64,000 nt of DNA from Segatella copri (GCF_949820605.1 NZ_CATKVU010000006.1:620001-684000); one strand, 5' to 3'; shown: positions 7,397 through 15,551, numbered from the stretch's first letter. The notes: generated from the letters alone by a model not told the origin. A program made the numbers and translations.

Positions 7397-8953
7397 ATGG
7401 CAAAGATACAAATAAAATCTGAAACTCGGCACGAATTGAGCTTTTTTCCTAACTCTTTCGATGATTATGTGCCAAAAGACAGCAAAGTTCGTATGGTGGA
7501 TCGTATTGTTCGCAGTATGGACATCAACCCTCTCATGGATACCTATGATGGGATTGGTGCTCCTCCTTACAGTCCGAAGATGCTTCTAAGTTTAGTTGTT
7601 TTTGCCTATATCAATGGCGTTTATTCCTGTCGTGGCATAGCGGACGCACTTAAATACGATGTTCGCTATATGTGGATTTGTGGAGGTAAGCAATTATCTT
7701 TCGCAACAATCAACCGCTTTAGATCCAATCATATGATTAAATGCATCGACTTTTATTTTGATGCAGTCGTCTCCATATTGGTTGAAAAGGGCGTGATTAG
7801 TCTGGAGGAACAATATGTTGATGGTACTAAGATAGAGTCGAAAGCAAACAAGTACACGTTTGTATGGAAGAAGACCGTGGAAAAGAACAGGGCTAAGCTC
7901 TTGGAAAAGACCTCTGCTGCATTGGCTCAGATAAAAGAACAAATTCGCCTGAATGGCGGGAGTGACATTAGGGAAGAAGACAGCGAGCCAGCCACTTTCG
8001 CCAAGGATGTAGAGAGAAGTGCACGTTTGTGTGAGAGGCAAGTGAAGAACCTTCCTAAGGCAAAGCTTACAGGAAGAGAGAAGCAAAAGCTAAATACTCA
8101 GATAGATCACTTGTTCAAAGCCTCGGACAAACTGCGCGAGTATGAAAAATCACTGGATATACTGGGCGAGAGAAACAGTTACTCCAAGACTGATCCCGAT
8201 GCGACCTTCATGCGCCTCAAGGAAGATGCCATGAACAATGGGCAGACAAAGCCTGCCTATAACCTTCAAATTGCGACAGAGAATCAATATTGGACGAATT
8301 TCGCCCTTTATCCCAATCCAACAGACACCCTGACCTTCAAGCCTTTTTTGGATAAGTACAAGAAAAGATATGGAAAGCAATCCAAGAGCGTCACCGCAGA
8401 CTCAGGGTATGGCTCGGAGGAGAACTACGAGTACCTAGAGATGGAAGAGATGATGGGTTATGTAAAGTACAACTGGTTTCACAAGGAACAGCATAAGCCT
8501 TTCAAGGAGGATGCCTTCAACCAAGCGAACTTCTACTACAACAGGGATGATGACTATTATGTCTGCCCCATGGGACAACACATGGAACCTTGTGGACAAC
8601 GGCAAACGAAAAGTGACTCCGGCTATGTGTCTGTCATTACATTATATAGAGCACAACGATGTGATGGATGTCCGCTTGGAAGTCTCTGCAAGAAATCCAA
8701 AGGCAACAGAACCATATATGTCAACCATAAACTGAATGCATATAAAAAGGAAGCCTTCCTGCTACTAACGTCTGAAGAGGGCTTGAAACACAGAAGCCAG
8801 CGACCGATAGAGCCGGAAGCTGTATTTGGGCAGATGAAGGCAGATATGCATTATAAGCGATTCAGGCATTTTGGAATGGACAAGGTTTACATGGATCTAG
8901 GATTGTTCGGAATGGGATTCAATTTGAAGAAATATTTGGGTATAAAACGATAA
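7397..8953 (+). CDS. IS1182-family transposase
   Basis: 518 aa from the ATG at 7397 (MAKIQIKSETRHELSFFP). An in-frame ATG at 7349 lies upstream of the promoter -7 box and is rejected. The N-terminal domain (about 30-130, DUF772-like) includes PPYSPKMLLSLVVFAYINGVYSCRGI. DDE residues are likely D142 (QYVDGTKIES), D335 (TADSGYGSEENY) and E474 (EPEAVFGQMK). A basic, coiled insertion lies between D142 and D335. A Cys cluster follows D335 (YVCPMGQHM, RCDGCPLGSLC), as in many IS1182/DDE_Tnp_1_6 enzymes. Length and motifs look intact, so the element is probably active. It catalyses cut-and-paste movement of the flanking inverted repeats. Confidence 0.92.
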   Translation: MAKIQIKSETRHELSFFPNSFDDYVPKDSKVRMVDRIVRSMDINPLMDTYDGIGAPPYSPKMLLSLVVFAYINGVYSCRGIADALKYDVRYMWICGGKQLSFATINRFRSNHMIKCIDFYFDAVVSILVEKGVISLEEQYVDGTKIESKANKYTFVWKKTVEKNRAKLLEKTSAALAQIKEQIRLNGGSDIREEDSEPATFAKDVERSARLCERQVKNLPKAKLTGREKQKLNTQIDHLFKASDKLREYEKSLDILGERNSYSKTDPDATFMRLKEDAMNNGQTKPAYNLQIATENQYWTNFALYPNPTDTLTFKPFLDKYKKRYGKQSKSVTADSGYGSEENYEYLEMEEMMGYVKYNWFHKEQHKPFKEDAFNQANFYYNRDDDYYVCPMGQHMEPCGQRQTKSDSGYVSVITLYRAQRCDGCPLGSLCKKSKGNRTIYVNHKLNAYKKEAFLLLTSEEGLKHRSQRPIEPEAVFGQMKADMHYKRFRHFGMDKVYMDLGLFGMGFNLKKYLGIKR

Positions 8954-9205
8954 AACTCAATTTTGTTTTTTTTATCGTCAGGGATAACTATGCCCTTTTG
9001 TGAGCTTTGGGGCTGTTTTGTTATCGATAAAACAAGTAAAGTAAAGTTTCTATACAATATAATAAGATTCCCTTTGTGAAGAAAGACTACGATTCAACTA
9101 GAATATATAGAAACACACACAAAAAAAGGGTGCGCCATAGACTTATGACACACCCTCTTTATTTTTTTCCCGTTTCAGGCAGATGAGAAATCTGTCTTTT
9201 TTTTT

Positions 9206-10057
9206 CTAGATTCCTCTAGCCTTGTAAATGCGGTCTTTGGCGTCGTTGATTTCCTGGAATTTCTTCTCGGCTGCACGGCGCACATCTTCGCCTAGGGCTG
9301 CTACCTTGTCAGGATGATGCTTGAGCGCCATCTTGCGGTATGCGGCCTTCACCTCATCGTTTGAGGCGTCAGGACTGATGCCCAGAACACGGTAGGCATC
9401 ATCCAGACTGCCGGTTGAAGAAGCCCCGCTTTCCAGGTTCAGCATCTGGTCTACATCCTCGGCAGAAAGCCCCATGTGGATGGCCATCTCCTTGAGTGCC
9501 TGAATCTCCTGGGGATTCACAACTCCATCGGCCTGGGCTATCATGACGAGGAAATTGAGCAACTGCAGGCGCTGTTCATACATCATGTTGGCACGTATCT
9601 GATGACAGCTGTCCTGTATCACCGAACGGTACTGCTGCATGCCCATCTGCTTCTGCTGTTCGAAGAGTTTGAGGAGGATTTCCTCGCCCTGCTGCTTGGC
9701 TGCCTCGCCGAAATTCTGACGCAGGAAGCGGCGCACCATCTCCATCTCGGAATGCATGATCTTGCCATCTGCATTGATGATGTAGGAGCTGAGCACCAAC
9801 AGCGAAAACATGAAGGAGTTTCGCTCTCCCTCATAGCTCTGCTGGCGGCTGTAGCCCTGGTTGCCAAAACCCTGGCGGCCGTTGTGCTGCTGGCCGCTGT
9901 AGGCATCGTAGGCGTTGTTGTAATGGTGGTCGCTGTCGCGGTTTACCGCATCCAGTCCGTGCTCAAAGAGGGAACCGAGGGCATAGCCTGCCAGGGCTCC
10001 CAGCGGACCGGCTGTGATGAAACCGAGCACACCACCAATCCATTTACCTGCTGCCAT
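9206..10057 (-). CDS. TerB-DnaJ (DjlA-like) co-chaperone
   Basis: 283 aa. A Gly-rich hydrophobic N-terminus (GKWIGGVLGFITAGPLGALAGYALGSL) may associate with the membrane. A Q/N/G-rich linker (about 45-80) follows, then a TerB-like helical domain (about 82-205: FMFSLLVLSSYIINADGKIMHSE ... MIAQADGVVNPQEI). The C-terminal J domain (about 217-283) has the HPD motif in ALKHHPDKV and would stimulate a DnaK-type Hsp70 ATPase. The order is the same as in DjlA, although the membrane segment differs from E. coli. It is 3 bp downstream of the MaoC gene on the same strand and so probably co-transcribed. Confidence 0.85.
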   Translation of the reverse strand: MAAGKWIGGVLGFITAGPLGALAGYALGSLFEHGLDAVNRDSDHHYNNAYDAYSGQQHNGRQGFGNQGYSRQQSYEGERNSFMFSLLVLSSYIINADGKIMHSEMEMVRRFLRQNFGEAAKQQGEEILLKLFEQQKQMGMQQYRSVIQDSCHQIRANMMYEQRLQLLNFLVMIAQADGVVNPQEIQALKEMAIHMGLSAEDVDQMLNLESGASSTGSLDDAYRVLGISPDASNDEVKAAYRKMALKHHPDKVAALGEDVRRAAEKKFQEINDAKDRIYKARGI

Positions 10058-10060
10058 CTT

Positions 10061-10528
10061 TTAGTTGTTGAAATAGTAGAGGAAAGAAGCGATGCCTGAG
10101 AGGGCTGGCTTGCGCTGACCTTCTATTTCGATGTCAAACTTGATGCTGGTCTTGCAGATGCCACGGATGTTCTGGATGTCGTGGAGAGTGGCTACCAGGC
10201 GCACGCGTGAACCGGTGATGACTGGCTGACCGAACTTCATCTTGTCCATGCCGTAGTTTACGAGCATCTTGAGGTTGTTTACCTCGATAATCTGCTGCCA
10301 GAGGTATGGGAGTACTGAGAGGGTGAGGTAACCGTGAGCAATGGTGCTGTGGTAAGGGCTCTCTACCTTGGCGCGCTCTACGTCTACGTGGATCCACTGT
10401 GGGTCGAGTGTAGCGTCTGCGAACTTGTTGATACGGTCCTGGTCAATCTGCAACCAGTCTGATTCTCCTAACTTCTCACCGAGGTGAGATGCAAATTCCT
10501 CGTAGGAATTGATTACTAATTTTGCCAT
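10061..10528 (-). CDS. MaoC-family (R)-hydratase / hot-dog dehydratase
   Basis: 155 aa, one MaoC-like hot-dog domain. The hydratase-2 type motif is seen as DxxxxHxxxxxA...(S)P(Y)xxTIAHGYLTLS: here DPQWIHVDVERAKVESPYHSTIAHGYLTLSVLPYLW. The catalytic Asp/His pair fits (R)-specific enoyl-CoA or enoyl-thioester hydratases. Substrate cannot be read from sequence. The gene directly precedes the TerB-DnaJ gene (3 bp gap) and follows the UDP-glucose dehydrogenase gene after 102 bp that contain a word-repeat tract. Confidence 0.88.
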   Translation of the reverse strand: MAKLVINSYEEFASHLGEKLGESDWLQIDQDRINKFADATLDPQWIHVDVERAKVESPYHSTIAHGYLTLSVLPYLWQQIIEVNNLKMLVNYGMDKMKFGQPVITGSRVRLVATLHDIQNIRGICKTSIKFDIEIEGQRKPALSGIASFLYYFNN

Positions 10529-10584
10529 TTCTTATTTTTCTCTTTATTATAAATATTATTGTTTTCTATTTTTCGTCTTCAGCT

Positions 10585-10627
10585 TCCAGCTTTCAACTAT
10601 TAACTATTAACTATTAACTTTTAACTC
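10585..10627 (-). repeat. TTAACTATTAACT word repeat after the UDP-glucose dehydrogenase gene
   Basis: The plus strand reads repeated AACTATT words (TCAACTATTAACTATTAACT and so on), immediately 3' of the UDP-glucose dehydrogenase stop codon. It belongs to the class of simple word tracts seen after several stop codons in this window. Confidence 0.7.
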
Positions 10628-10630
10628 AGA

Positions 10631-11884
10631 TCAGTCTCTTCTGAAAATATCGCGGGTGTAAACCTTCTCTTCCACATCATCCAGACACTTGTCATACCGG
10701 TTGGCGATGATGGCCTGGCTCTGCTGCTTGAAGGCATCCAGGTTGTTTACGATGCGGCTTCCGAAGAAGGTGGTTCCGTCTTTCAGCGTAGGTTCGTAGA
10801 TGATGACCTGCGCGCCCTTTGCCTTGATGCGCTTCATCACGCCCTGTATGCTGCTCTGGCGGAAGTTGTCGCTGTTGCTCTTCATCGTGAGCCGGTATAC
10901 GCCGATGGTGCAAGGCTTCTCTTCCTCCTCGCTGAAGTTGTTCTGGTTGGCATAATCGTAGTAGCCAGCCATGTTCAGCACGCGGTCGGCGATGAAATCC
11001 TTGCGGGTGCGGTTGCTCTCCACAATCGCCTGAATCAGGTTCTCAGGCACATCGGCATAGTTGGCGAGCAGCTGCTTGGTATCTTTCGGCAGACAGTAGC
11101 CGCCGTATCCGAAGGAAGGGTTGTTGTAGAAGGTGCCGATGCGAGGGTCCAGACCCACTCCGTCGATAATCGCCTTGGTGTCGAGACCCTTCATTTCGGC
11201 GTAGGTATCCAGCTCGTTGAAGTAGCTCACGCGCAGGGCGAGGTAGGTGTTGGCGAAGAGTTTCACCGCCTCTGCCTCGGTAAGTCCCATGAACAGGGTT
11301 TCTATGTCTTGCTTGATGGCTCCCTCTTTCAGCAGTTCTGCAAAGGTGCGGGCTGCCTGATCCAGTCGCTCGTCATCGTTCGGTCTGCCCACGATGATGC
11401 GGCTCGGGTAGAGGTTGTCGTAGAGTGCCTTGCTCTCGCGCAGGAATTCAGGAGCGAAGATGATGTTCTTGCTGCCCGTCTTCTGGCGGATGCTTTCGGT
11501 GTAGCCTACCGGAATGGTGCTCTTGATGACCATGATGGCATCGGGATTCACCTGCATCACCAGACGGATGACTTCTTCTACGTGCGAGGTATCGAAGTAG
11601 TTTTTCACCGGATCATAGTTGGTTGGTGTGGCAATCACTACGAAGTCGGCATCCTTATAGGCTTCTTCTCCATCGGTTGTGGCTTTGAGGTTGAGTTCTT
11701 TTTCAGCCAGATATTTCTCTATGTATTCGTCTTGGATAGGCGAGCGGCGCGAGTTGATGAGCTCCACCTTTTCGGGTACCACGTCTACTGCCACCACCTC
11801 ATGATGCTGGCTGAGCAGGGTAGCGATGCTCAGGCCTACATATCCTGTTCCGGCTACGGCGATTTTTATCTTTTTATTCTCCAT
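10631..11884 (-). CDS. ugd: UDP-glucose 6-dehydrogenase / nucleotide-sugar dehydrogenase
   Basis: 417 aa. The N-terminal Rossmann fold has [13 protein letters not shown], the middle domain shows [10 protein letters not shown] and [24 protein letters not shown], and the catalytic Cys264 lies in [15 protein letters not shown]. Overall length and motifs match the short Ugd type (about 390-420 aa), which oxidises UDP-glucose to UDP-glucuronate with 2 NAD+ for capsule or exopolysaccharide precursors. A related UDP-sugar substrate is possible. No other polysaccharide genes are nearby. A minus-strand TATCTTTG at 11943-11936 is the likely -7 box, and an AAGGTATA-type element lies between it and the ATG. 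Confidence 0.88.
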   Translation of the reverse strand: MENKKIKIAVAGTGYVGLSIATLLSQHHEVVAVDVVPEKVELINSRRSPIQDEYIEKYLAEKELNLKATTDGEEAYKDADFVVIATPTNYDPVKNYFDTSHVEEVIRLVMQVNPDAIMVIKSTIPVGYTESIRQKTGSKNIIFAPEFLRESKALYDNLYPSRIIVGRPNDDERLDQAARTFAELLKEGAIKQDIETLFMGLTEAEAVKLFANTYLALRVSYFNELDTYAEMKGLDTKAIIDGVGLDPRIGTFYNNPSFGYGGYCLPKDTKQLLANYADVPENLIQAIVESNRTRKDFIADRVLNMAGYYDYANQNNFSEEEEKPCTIGVYRLTMKSNSDNFRQSSIQGVMKRIKAKGAQVIIYEPTLKDGTTFFGSRIVNNLDAFKQQSQAIIANRYDKCLDDVEEKVYTRDIFRRD

Positions 11885-11908
11885 TTCTTTCTGTTCTTTT
11901 AGGCAGTC

Positions 11909-11931
11909 TATACCTTAATATATATATATTA
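11909..11931 (-). repeat. AAGGTATA/TA-run element (copy 2), ugd leader
   Basis: The minus strand reads a TATATATATATT run followed by AAGGTATAGA, lying between the -7 box and the ugd ATG. It is related to the elements at 3163, 12704, 36349 and 53646. Confidence 0.6.
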
Positions 11932-11935
11932 GTTG

Positions 11936-11943
11936 CAAAGATA
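11936..11943 (-). promoter_or_regulatory. -7 box for ugd
   Basis: TATCTTTG on the minus strand, about 52 bp upstream of the ugd ATG. No good -33 TTTG at 19-20 bp spacing. Confidence 0.5.
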
Positions 11944-12084
11944 ATGCAAACGAGAGCAATGAAAGCTTGCTTTCAAATTGCCGAGTGCAGCTTATCTTAT
12001 GCAAAGATAGTATAAAAGGAGGAGACTACAAAATGAAAATGTTTTTTTTATTAAAAAATAACGCGAGAAAGAGGATGGGGAGAG

Positions 12085-12129
12085 AAAGGAGTGCTCAAAA
12101 AGGGAGTGGAAAAGGAGTGCTCAAAAAGG
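12085..12129 (+). repeat. Two direct copies of a 19 bp sequence
   Basis: AAAGGAGTGCTCAAAAAGG occurs at 12085-12103 and again at 12111-12129, a 26 bp period. No gene covers it. Confidence 0.75.
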
Positions 12130-12239
12130 CCTCCAAAATTCGCGAATTCTAAAACGGATGGCCGGTTGGGCGGAAATTCGTAAATTTTGAAGGCTGGGGA
12201 AGCTCTGTTTAAAAACTTCCGGACTATTCCCCGACGCTC

Positions 12240-12698
12240 TCATAATGTCAATAAATCGGAATAATCGGGAATGGTCTCTAAAAATACATATTTTTTACTT
12301 TCATAATCCATCTTGCAGATGTAATGCTCCAGCCCGTTGCTCACCACCAGAAAGTCGACATGGAGCAGAAGATTGTAGACCGAAATCTGGTCGAATACTT
12401 TCTGTGTGATGGGGATGTGAGGGGCTTTGTACTCGATGATCATGCGGGGCTGCAGCTCACGGGAGTAGAGCACACTGTCGGCGCGCAGCACCTTGTCGCC
12501 ACATTTCAGCTGGATTTCGTTGGCGAGCAGCGAGGCAGGATACCCCTTGTGCTCGATGAGAAAATGAACGAAATGCTGGCGCACCCACTCTTCGGGAGTG
12601 AGCGTGATGAACTTCCGGCGCAGCACATCCAGTATCTGGGGATGCTGTTTTGAGCCCGAAACCTTGATGTCGAAAGATGGCAAATTTAAGCGAATCAT
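12240..12698 (-). CDS. Stand-alone type I restriction HsdR N-terminal-like (HSDR_N_2) protein
   Basis: 152 aa. The whole protein resembles the HSDR_N nuclease-like domain (PD-(D/E)xK type): LTPEEWVRQHFVHFLIEHKGYPASL, then VLRADSVLYSRELQPRMIIEYKAP with the D...E-x-K signature, then QISVYNLLLHVDFLVVSNG. No helicase part follows and no hsdM or hsdS is nearby, so this is not a type I restriction system. Such small proteins are widespread in Bacteroidota and their role is unknown. It is divergent from holA. The ATG is 5 bp from an AAGGTATA/TA-run element, so its leader must be short or include that element. DNA-end processing is possible but unproven. Confidence 0.75.
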   Translation of the reverse strand: MIRLNLPSFDIKVSGSKQHPQILDVLRRKFITLTPEEWVRQHFVHFLIEHKGYPASLLANEIQLKCGDKVLRADSVLYSRELQPRMIIEYKAPHIPITQKVFDQISVYNLLLHVDFLVVSNGLEHYICKMDYESKKYVFLETIPDYSDLLTL

Positions 12699-12703
12699 TT
12701 TTC

Positions 12704-12721
12704 TATACCTTATTATATATA
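12704..12721 (-). repeat. TATATATAATAAGGTATA element (copy 3)
   Basis: Identical at 17 of 18 positions to the copies at 36349-36366 and 53646-53663. It ends 5 bp before the ATG of the HSDR_N-type gene on the minus strand. Confidence 0.75.
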
Positions 12722-12826
12722 GGGGTTATATTTCTTTCTTTTCTGTTTTCGATATGGTTTCTTTTCTTCTTTTAACCATACCTCATTTTCAAAAAACTAC
12801 CTCTTTTATATAGGCAGTTCAATTTA

Positions 12827-12948
12827 TTTTTTGTAACTTTGCAGTCGAAGTGCAGCTGAAAACTGCACCTCAGAAAACTGCGAACCTGGAGGCGGAGCAA
12901 ATGCTTGTCTGCACCCCCGGAGTTTGCTGGGTGCAAAGTTACAAAAAA
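12827..12948. promoter_or_regulatory. holA promoter/leader framed by a perfect 17 bp inverted repeat
   Basis: TTTTTTGTAACTTTGCA (12827-12843) and its exact reverse complement (12932-12948) frame 88 bp. The left arm contains the -7 box TAACTTTG (12834-12841) pointing at holA; the right arm contains the same box pointing the other way. Between them the transcript can form GTGCAG/CTGCAC (12850-12868) and GCACCC/GGGTGC (12911-12934) hairpins. It could be convergent promoters, a small MITE-like insertion or an invertible segment; the sequence alone does not decide. Confidence 0.6.
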
Positions 12949-12955
12949 AAATCCA

Positions 12956-13984
12956 ATGGTAGAAAAGAAAAGTGCAATAAGTTACGAGTCAATCATGAAA
13001 GATTTGAAGGCTCGGAAGTATTCTCCCGTCTATGTTCTGATGGGCGAGGAACCTTTTTATATAGATAAGATCTGCGACTACATTTCAGAAAATGTGCTCC
13101 AGCCCGAGGAGCGTGACTTCAATCAGACGGTGGTTTTCGGAGCAGATGTTACGGGTGCGCAAGTGGCAGATTTGTGCAAGGGCTACCCGATGATGGCGGA
13201 GTATAGAGTGGTGGTTGTGAAAGAGGCTCAGAATTTGCGGAATTTGGAAGCGCTCGAGAAGTACCTCGAAAATCCGGTAAAAACAACCATCCTTGTTTTC
13301 TGTCATAAAAACGGCAAGCTCGACAGTCGTAAAAAGTTTTCTGCTCTCGCTGCCAAGGCGGGTGTGGTTTTTGAAAGCAAGAAGCTCTACGACCGAAATC
13401 TGCCGGGCTTCATCGAGACATATCTCAAGACCCGCAAGGCAACCATAGAACCCAAAGCTACCCAGATGGTGGCTGATCATGTGGGAGCAGATTTGCACCG
13501 ACTCACTTCCGAGCTCGACAAACTGCTCATTTCTCTTCCTGAGAATGACCGGCGTGTTACTCCGGAGATTGTGGAGCGAGAAATAGGGGTGAGCAAAGAC
13601 TTCAATGCCTTCGAGCTGAGAAGTGCCATCATCAGCCGCGATGTGTTCAAGGCAAATCAGATAATAAATTATTTTGACAGCAATCCGAAGAATGGTTCAC
13701 TCTTCACACTTCTCCCGATGCTCTTTACTTATTTCCAAAACCTGATGATTGCTTATTATGCACCCAACAGGCAGAACGAAAATGAGCTCGCAAAATTCCT
13801 GGATTTGCGCTCAGCTTGGGCGGCGCGCGAATATATTACAGGAATGAGGAACTATACGGGCGTGAAAGTGATGGCGATTATTGAGAAGTTTAAGGAGGTG
13901 GATGCGAAGATAAAGGGACTGGATAATCCATCCACTCCGGTGGGTGAACTGATGAAAGAACTCATCTTTTTTATCCTTCACTGA
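12956..13984 (+). CDS. holA: DNA polymerase III delta subunit
   Basis: 342 aa from the ATG at 12956 (MVEKKSAISYESIMKDL). The reading frame is open upstream to a TTG at 12905, but that part lies in the structured leader. Family hallmarks are YVLMGEEPFYIDKICDYI near the N-terminus, DLCKGYPMMAEYRVVVVKEAQNL, the LxFCHKNGKLDSRKK region and the C-terminal helical ring domain (LFTLLPMLFTYFQNLMIAYY ... ALRSAWAAREYITGM-like arrangement). HolA loads the beta clamp as part of the clamp-loader complex. It is divergent from the HSDR_N-type gene. A strong hairpin at 14014-14051 follows. Confidence 0.87.
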   Translation: MVEKKSAISYESIMKDLKARKYSPVYVLMGEEPFYIDKICDYISENVLQPEERDFNQTVVFGADVTGAQVADLCKGYPMMAEYRVVVVKEAQNLRNLEALEKYLENPVKTTILVFCHKNGKLDSRKKFSALAAKAGVVFESKKLYDRNLPGFIETYLKTRKATIEPKATQMVADHVGADLHRLTSELDKLLISLPENDRRVTPEIVEREIGVSKDFNAFELRSAIISRDVFKANQIINYFDSNPKNGSLFTLLPMLFTYFQNLMIAYYAPNRQNENELAKFLDLRSAWAAREYITGMRNYTGVKVMAIIEKFKEVDAKIKGLDNPSTPVGELMKELIFFILH

Positions 13985-14013
13985 TGCTGAAGGGCGAGGT
14001 GGGGGAGAGTAGG

Positions 14014-14051
14014 CGAGCTCCTGCTGAGAGTTTTCTCTTGGCAGGAGCTCG
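14014..14051 (+). terminator. holA terminator hairpin
   Basis: CGAGCTCCTGC pairs with GCAGGAGCTCG around an inner GAGAG/CTCTT stem with a TTTT loop, about 30 bp after the holA stop codon. The following T-rich run is broken (GTTTCCGTTTT). Confidence 0.65.
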
Positions 14052-14466
14052 TTTCCGTTTTCGCCCTTCTTTGCTGCCTGTTTCCAGAAAGCAGCCAACT
14101 AGCATTTAGCATTATAAATTTGCCCAAAATAGGAGATTTTCGGTTCTTTTTTGGGCGCTTACCTGGGCTCATTTTGGGCGATTTTTGGTCAAAAATGGGG
14201 GATTTAAGCGATTTTTTGAGCTAGATGCCCATTTTCCTGTTTCGCCTGGAAATAGACTTAACTTTATTGGTTATCAGTAACTTAGCTAAATTAACCCTCT
14301 TCATTACTTGCGAATTTGCCCGTTTCCTTGCCGATGGGCTGGAATACGCTAGAAATGGAAAAAATTGCCATTTCCTGTTGTCTGAAATCGGTCGTTAGCA
14401 TTTGTTAAGGTTTATATTCCCTAAGTTTACGTTTTTAAATTCATAAATCAAAATGTGTGATTTCGA

Positions 14467-14843
14467 TTTATAAACATAAATGCAAGAAAACTAAATACAC
14501 GAATTTATGTTTTATATTTATAAAAATAAAGATAAAACAGGGCATTTATGGTTATGAATGAATAAATATTCATGCTGCATTTTGAATTTGTAAATAGCGG
14601 AAACTCAGTTAGTTATGTATTTTAGTTATTTTATAAACCATAGATTTTTACATAGGTATGTGGTAAACATTGCATAAACCGCTCTATATGCCTTTATTTA
14701 GTCGGTTTATTGTATGAATAACCAGTGATTTATCCTAAATCTATAAAGAAAAGGTTCGTCATATATTTTGATTGATGGGTTTACATTTATAAAGCTAAAC
14801 CTAAAAACCGAACACTGGAGTGAGTAGAATTCAAATTTATAAA
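14467..14843. repeat. Cluster of five TTTATAAA palindromes
   Basis: Exact copies at 14467, 14517, 14630, 14786 and 14836; two neighbouring pairs are spaced by exactly 50 bp. Several carry similar flanks (AAAC or AGCTAAACCTAAA). They precede the XRE regulator gene. Confidence 0.6.
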
Positions 14844-14884
14844 CAGAAACCTAAAGTTTAAAAATCTAAATTTATTCAGAAATA

Positions 14885-14916
14885 TTTGGTTATTCTAAAT
14901 TTTTGCTTTATCTTTG
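14885..14916 (+). promoter_or_regulatory. Promoter of the XRE regulator
   Basis: TTTG at 14885-14888, 20 bp spacer, TATCTTTG at 14909-14916: a perfect match to the Bacteroidota housekeeping promoter, about 90 bp upstream of the ATG. Confidence 0.8.
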
Positions 14917-15005
14917 TAAAATCAACCGAAAAAGGGCCCAAAAGTGGCTTGTTCGGAAATAAAACATCGTATCAGTAGAAAAATGAACGCTAAAAATTTT
15001 AGAGC

Positions 15006-15551
15006 ATGAAAGATAGAATCAGACAGCTGATGGAGGACCAGCACCTCACTCAGCAAAACTTCGCTCAGATGATCGGAATCTCGACCGCTACGCTGAGCAA
15101 TATTTTCAATGGGAAGACCAATCCATCGCTCAGCATTGTGGATGGCATCCATAAGAGTTTTCCTCAGGTAAACGTTTATTGGGTACTCTACGGTACTCCT
15201 CCTATGTATCAGAACCAGGCTTCCCAGGGTGTCAGTGAAGAGGGTGCTGCAGACATGCATCAGGGCATTACGGATGGAGCAGCCGGTGGTGCTGAGGGGA
15301 TGAAGCAGGGCAGTCAGCCTTCTGGAGCCGCCTCTGCCGAGCCTATGCTCGATTTTGGAGCCGAAGGAGCCGCGGCCTCCCCTACTTCTCCTTCGCTCTT
15401 TGACCAGCCTCAAATGCAAAGTGTAAATCGTACACCTAAAAATATCGCCCAAGCGGCGGTAAAATATGTAGACAAACCGCAAAGAAAGATTACTGAAATC
15501 CGTATTTTCTACGATGATCAGACCTGGGAAACCTTCGTTCCTAAGAAATAA
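15006..15551 (+). CDS. XRE-family helix-turn-helix transcriptional regulator
   Basis: 181 aa. Residues 1-60 are a Cro/C1-type HTH (MKDRIRQLMEDQHLTQQNFAQMIGISTATLSNIFNGKTNPSL), followed by VNVYWVLYGTPPMY, a common XRE dimerisation-like extension. Residues about 75-140 are low-complexity Ala/Gly/Ser/Gln-rich and likely disordered. The C-terminus (ITEIRIFYDDQTWETFVPKK) is a short ordered tail seen in related Bacteroidota proteins. It probably binds DNA as a dimer; its targets are unknown. The TTTATAAA cluster upstream is a candidate autoregulatory site. Confidence 0.85.
   Translation: MKDRIRQLMEDQHLTQQNFAQMIGISTATLSNIFNGKTNPSLSIVDGIHKSFPQVNVYWVLYGTPPMYQNQASQGVSEEGAADMHQGITDGAAGGAEGMKQGSQPSGAASAEPMLDFGAEGAAASPTSPSLFDQPQMQSVNRTPKNIAQAAVKYVDKPQRKITEIRIFYDDQTWETFVPKK

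Larger units (their letters stand above)
7229..9159 (+). mobile_element. IS1182-family-like insertion sequence, apparently intact
   Basis: About 1.93 kb bounded by near-perfect inverted terminal repeats (7229-7266 and 9122-9159). The outer 21 bp match exactly and the next 12 differ at only a few positions. The element holds one full-length transposase gene with its own promoter. Each end can also fold on itself: GGGTG-arm/CACCC-arm hairpins followed by T-runs, which resemble terminators. It sits between convergent genes, the zinc-ribbon gene (+) and the TerB-DnaJ gene (-), and breaks neither. No clear target-site duplication was found, so the exact ends are uncertain by a few bases. Family assignment is from the transposase architecture. 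Confidence 0.85.
11885..12239. other. 355 bp intergenic region upstream of ugd
   Basis: No gene was seen. It holds the ugd promoter, a second minus-strand TATCTTTG (12009-12002), a TA-rich AAGGTATA element, two direct copies of a 19 bp sequence (12085 and 12111) and a GGGGAA/TTCCCC inverted repeat near 12197-12235, downstream of the HSDR_N-type gene. Confidence 0.6.
13985..15005. other. 1.02 kb AT-rich gene-free region between holA and the XRE regulator
   Basis: No supported gene, tRNA or known RNA. It contains the holA terminator, G-rich repeats of TTTTGGGCG-type words (about 14110-14215), a GAAATGG/CCATTTC hairpin (14352-14374), five TTTATAAA palindromes (14467-14843) and the promoter of the XRE gene (14885-14916). 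The base composition is much more AT-rich than the flanking genes. Confidence 0.6.

Noticed and set aside
12240..12698. Type I restriction-modification system
   Set aside because: Only an HsdR N-terminal-like domain is present; hsdM, hsdS and the helicase part are missing.
12905..12955. N-terminal extension of HolA (17 codons from TTG)
   Set aside because: Falls in a structured leader and inverted repeat; the ATG at 12956 gives the normal HolA N-terminus.
13985..15005. Hidden tRNA or small gene in the 1 kb gene-free region
   Set aside because: No cloverleaf-like T-arm (GGTTCGA-type) or credible ORF was seen on either strand.
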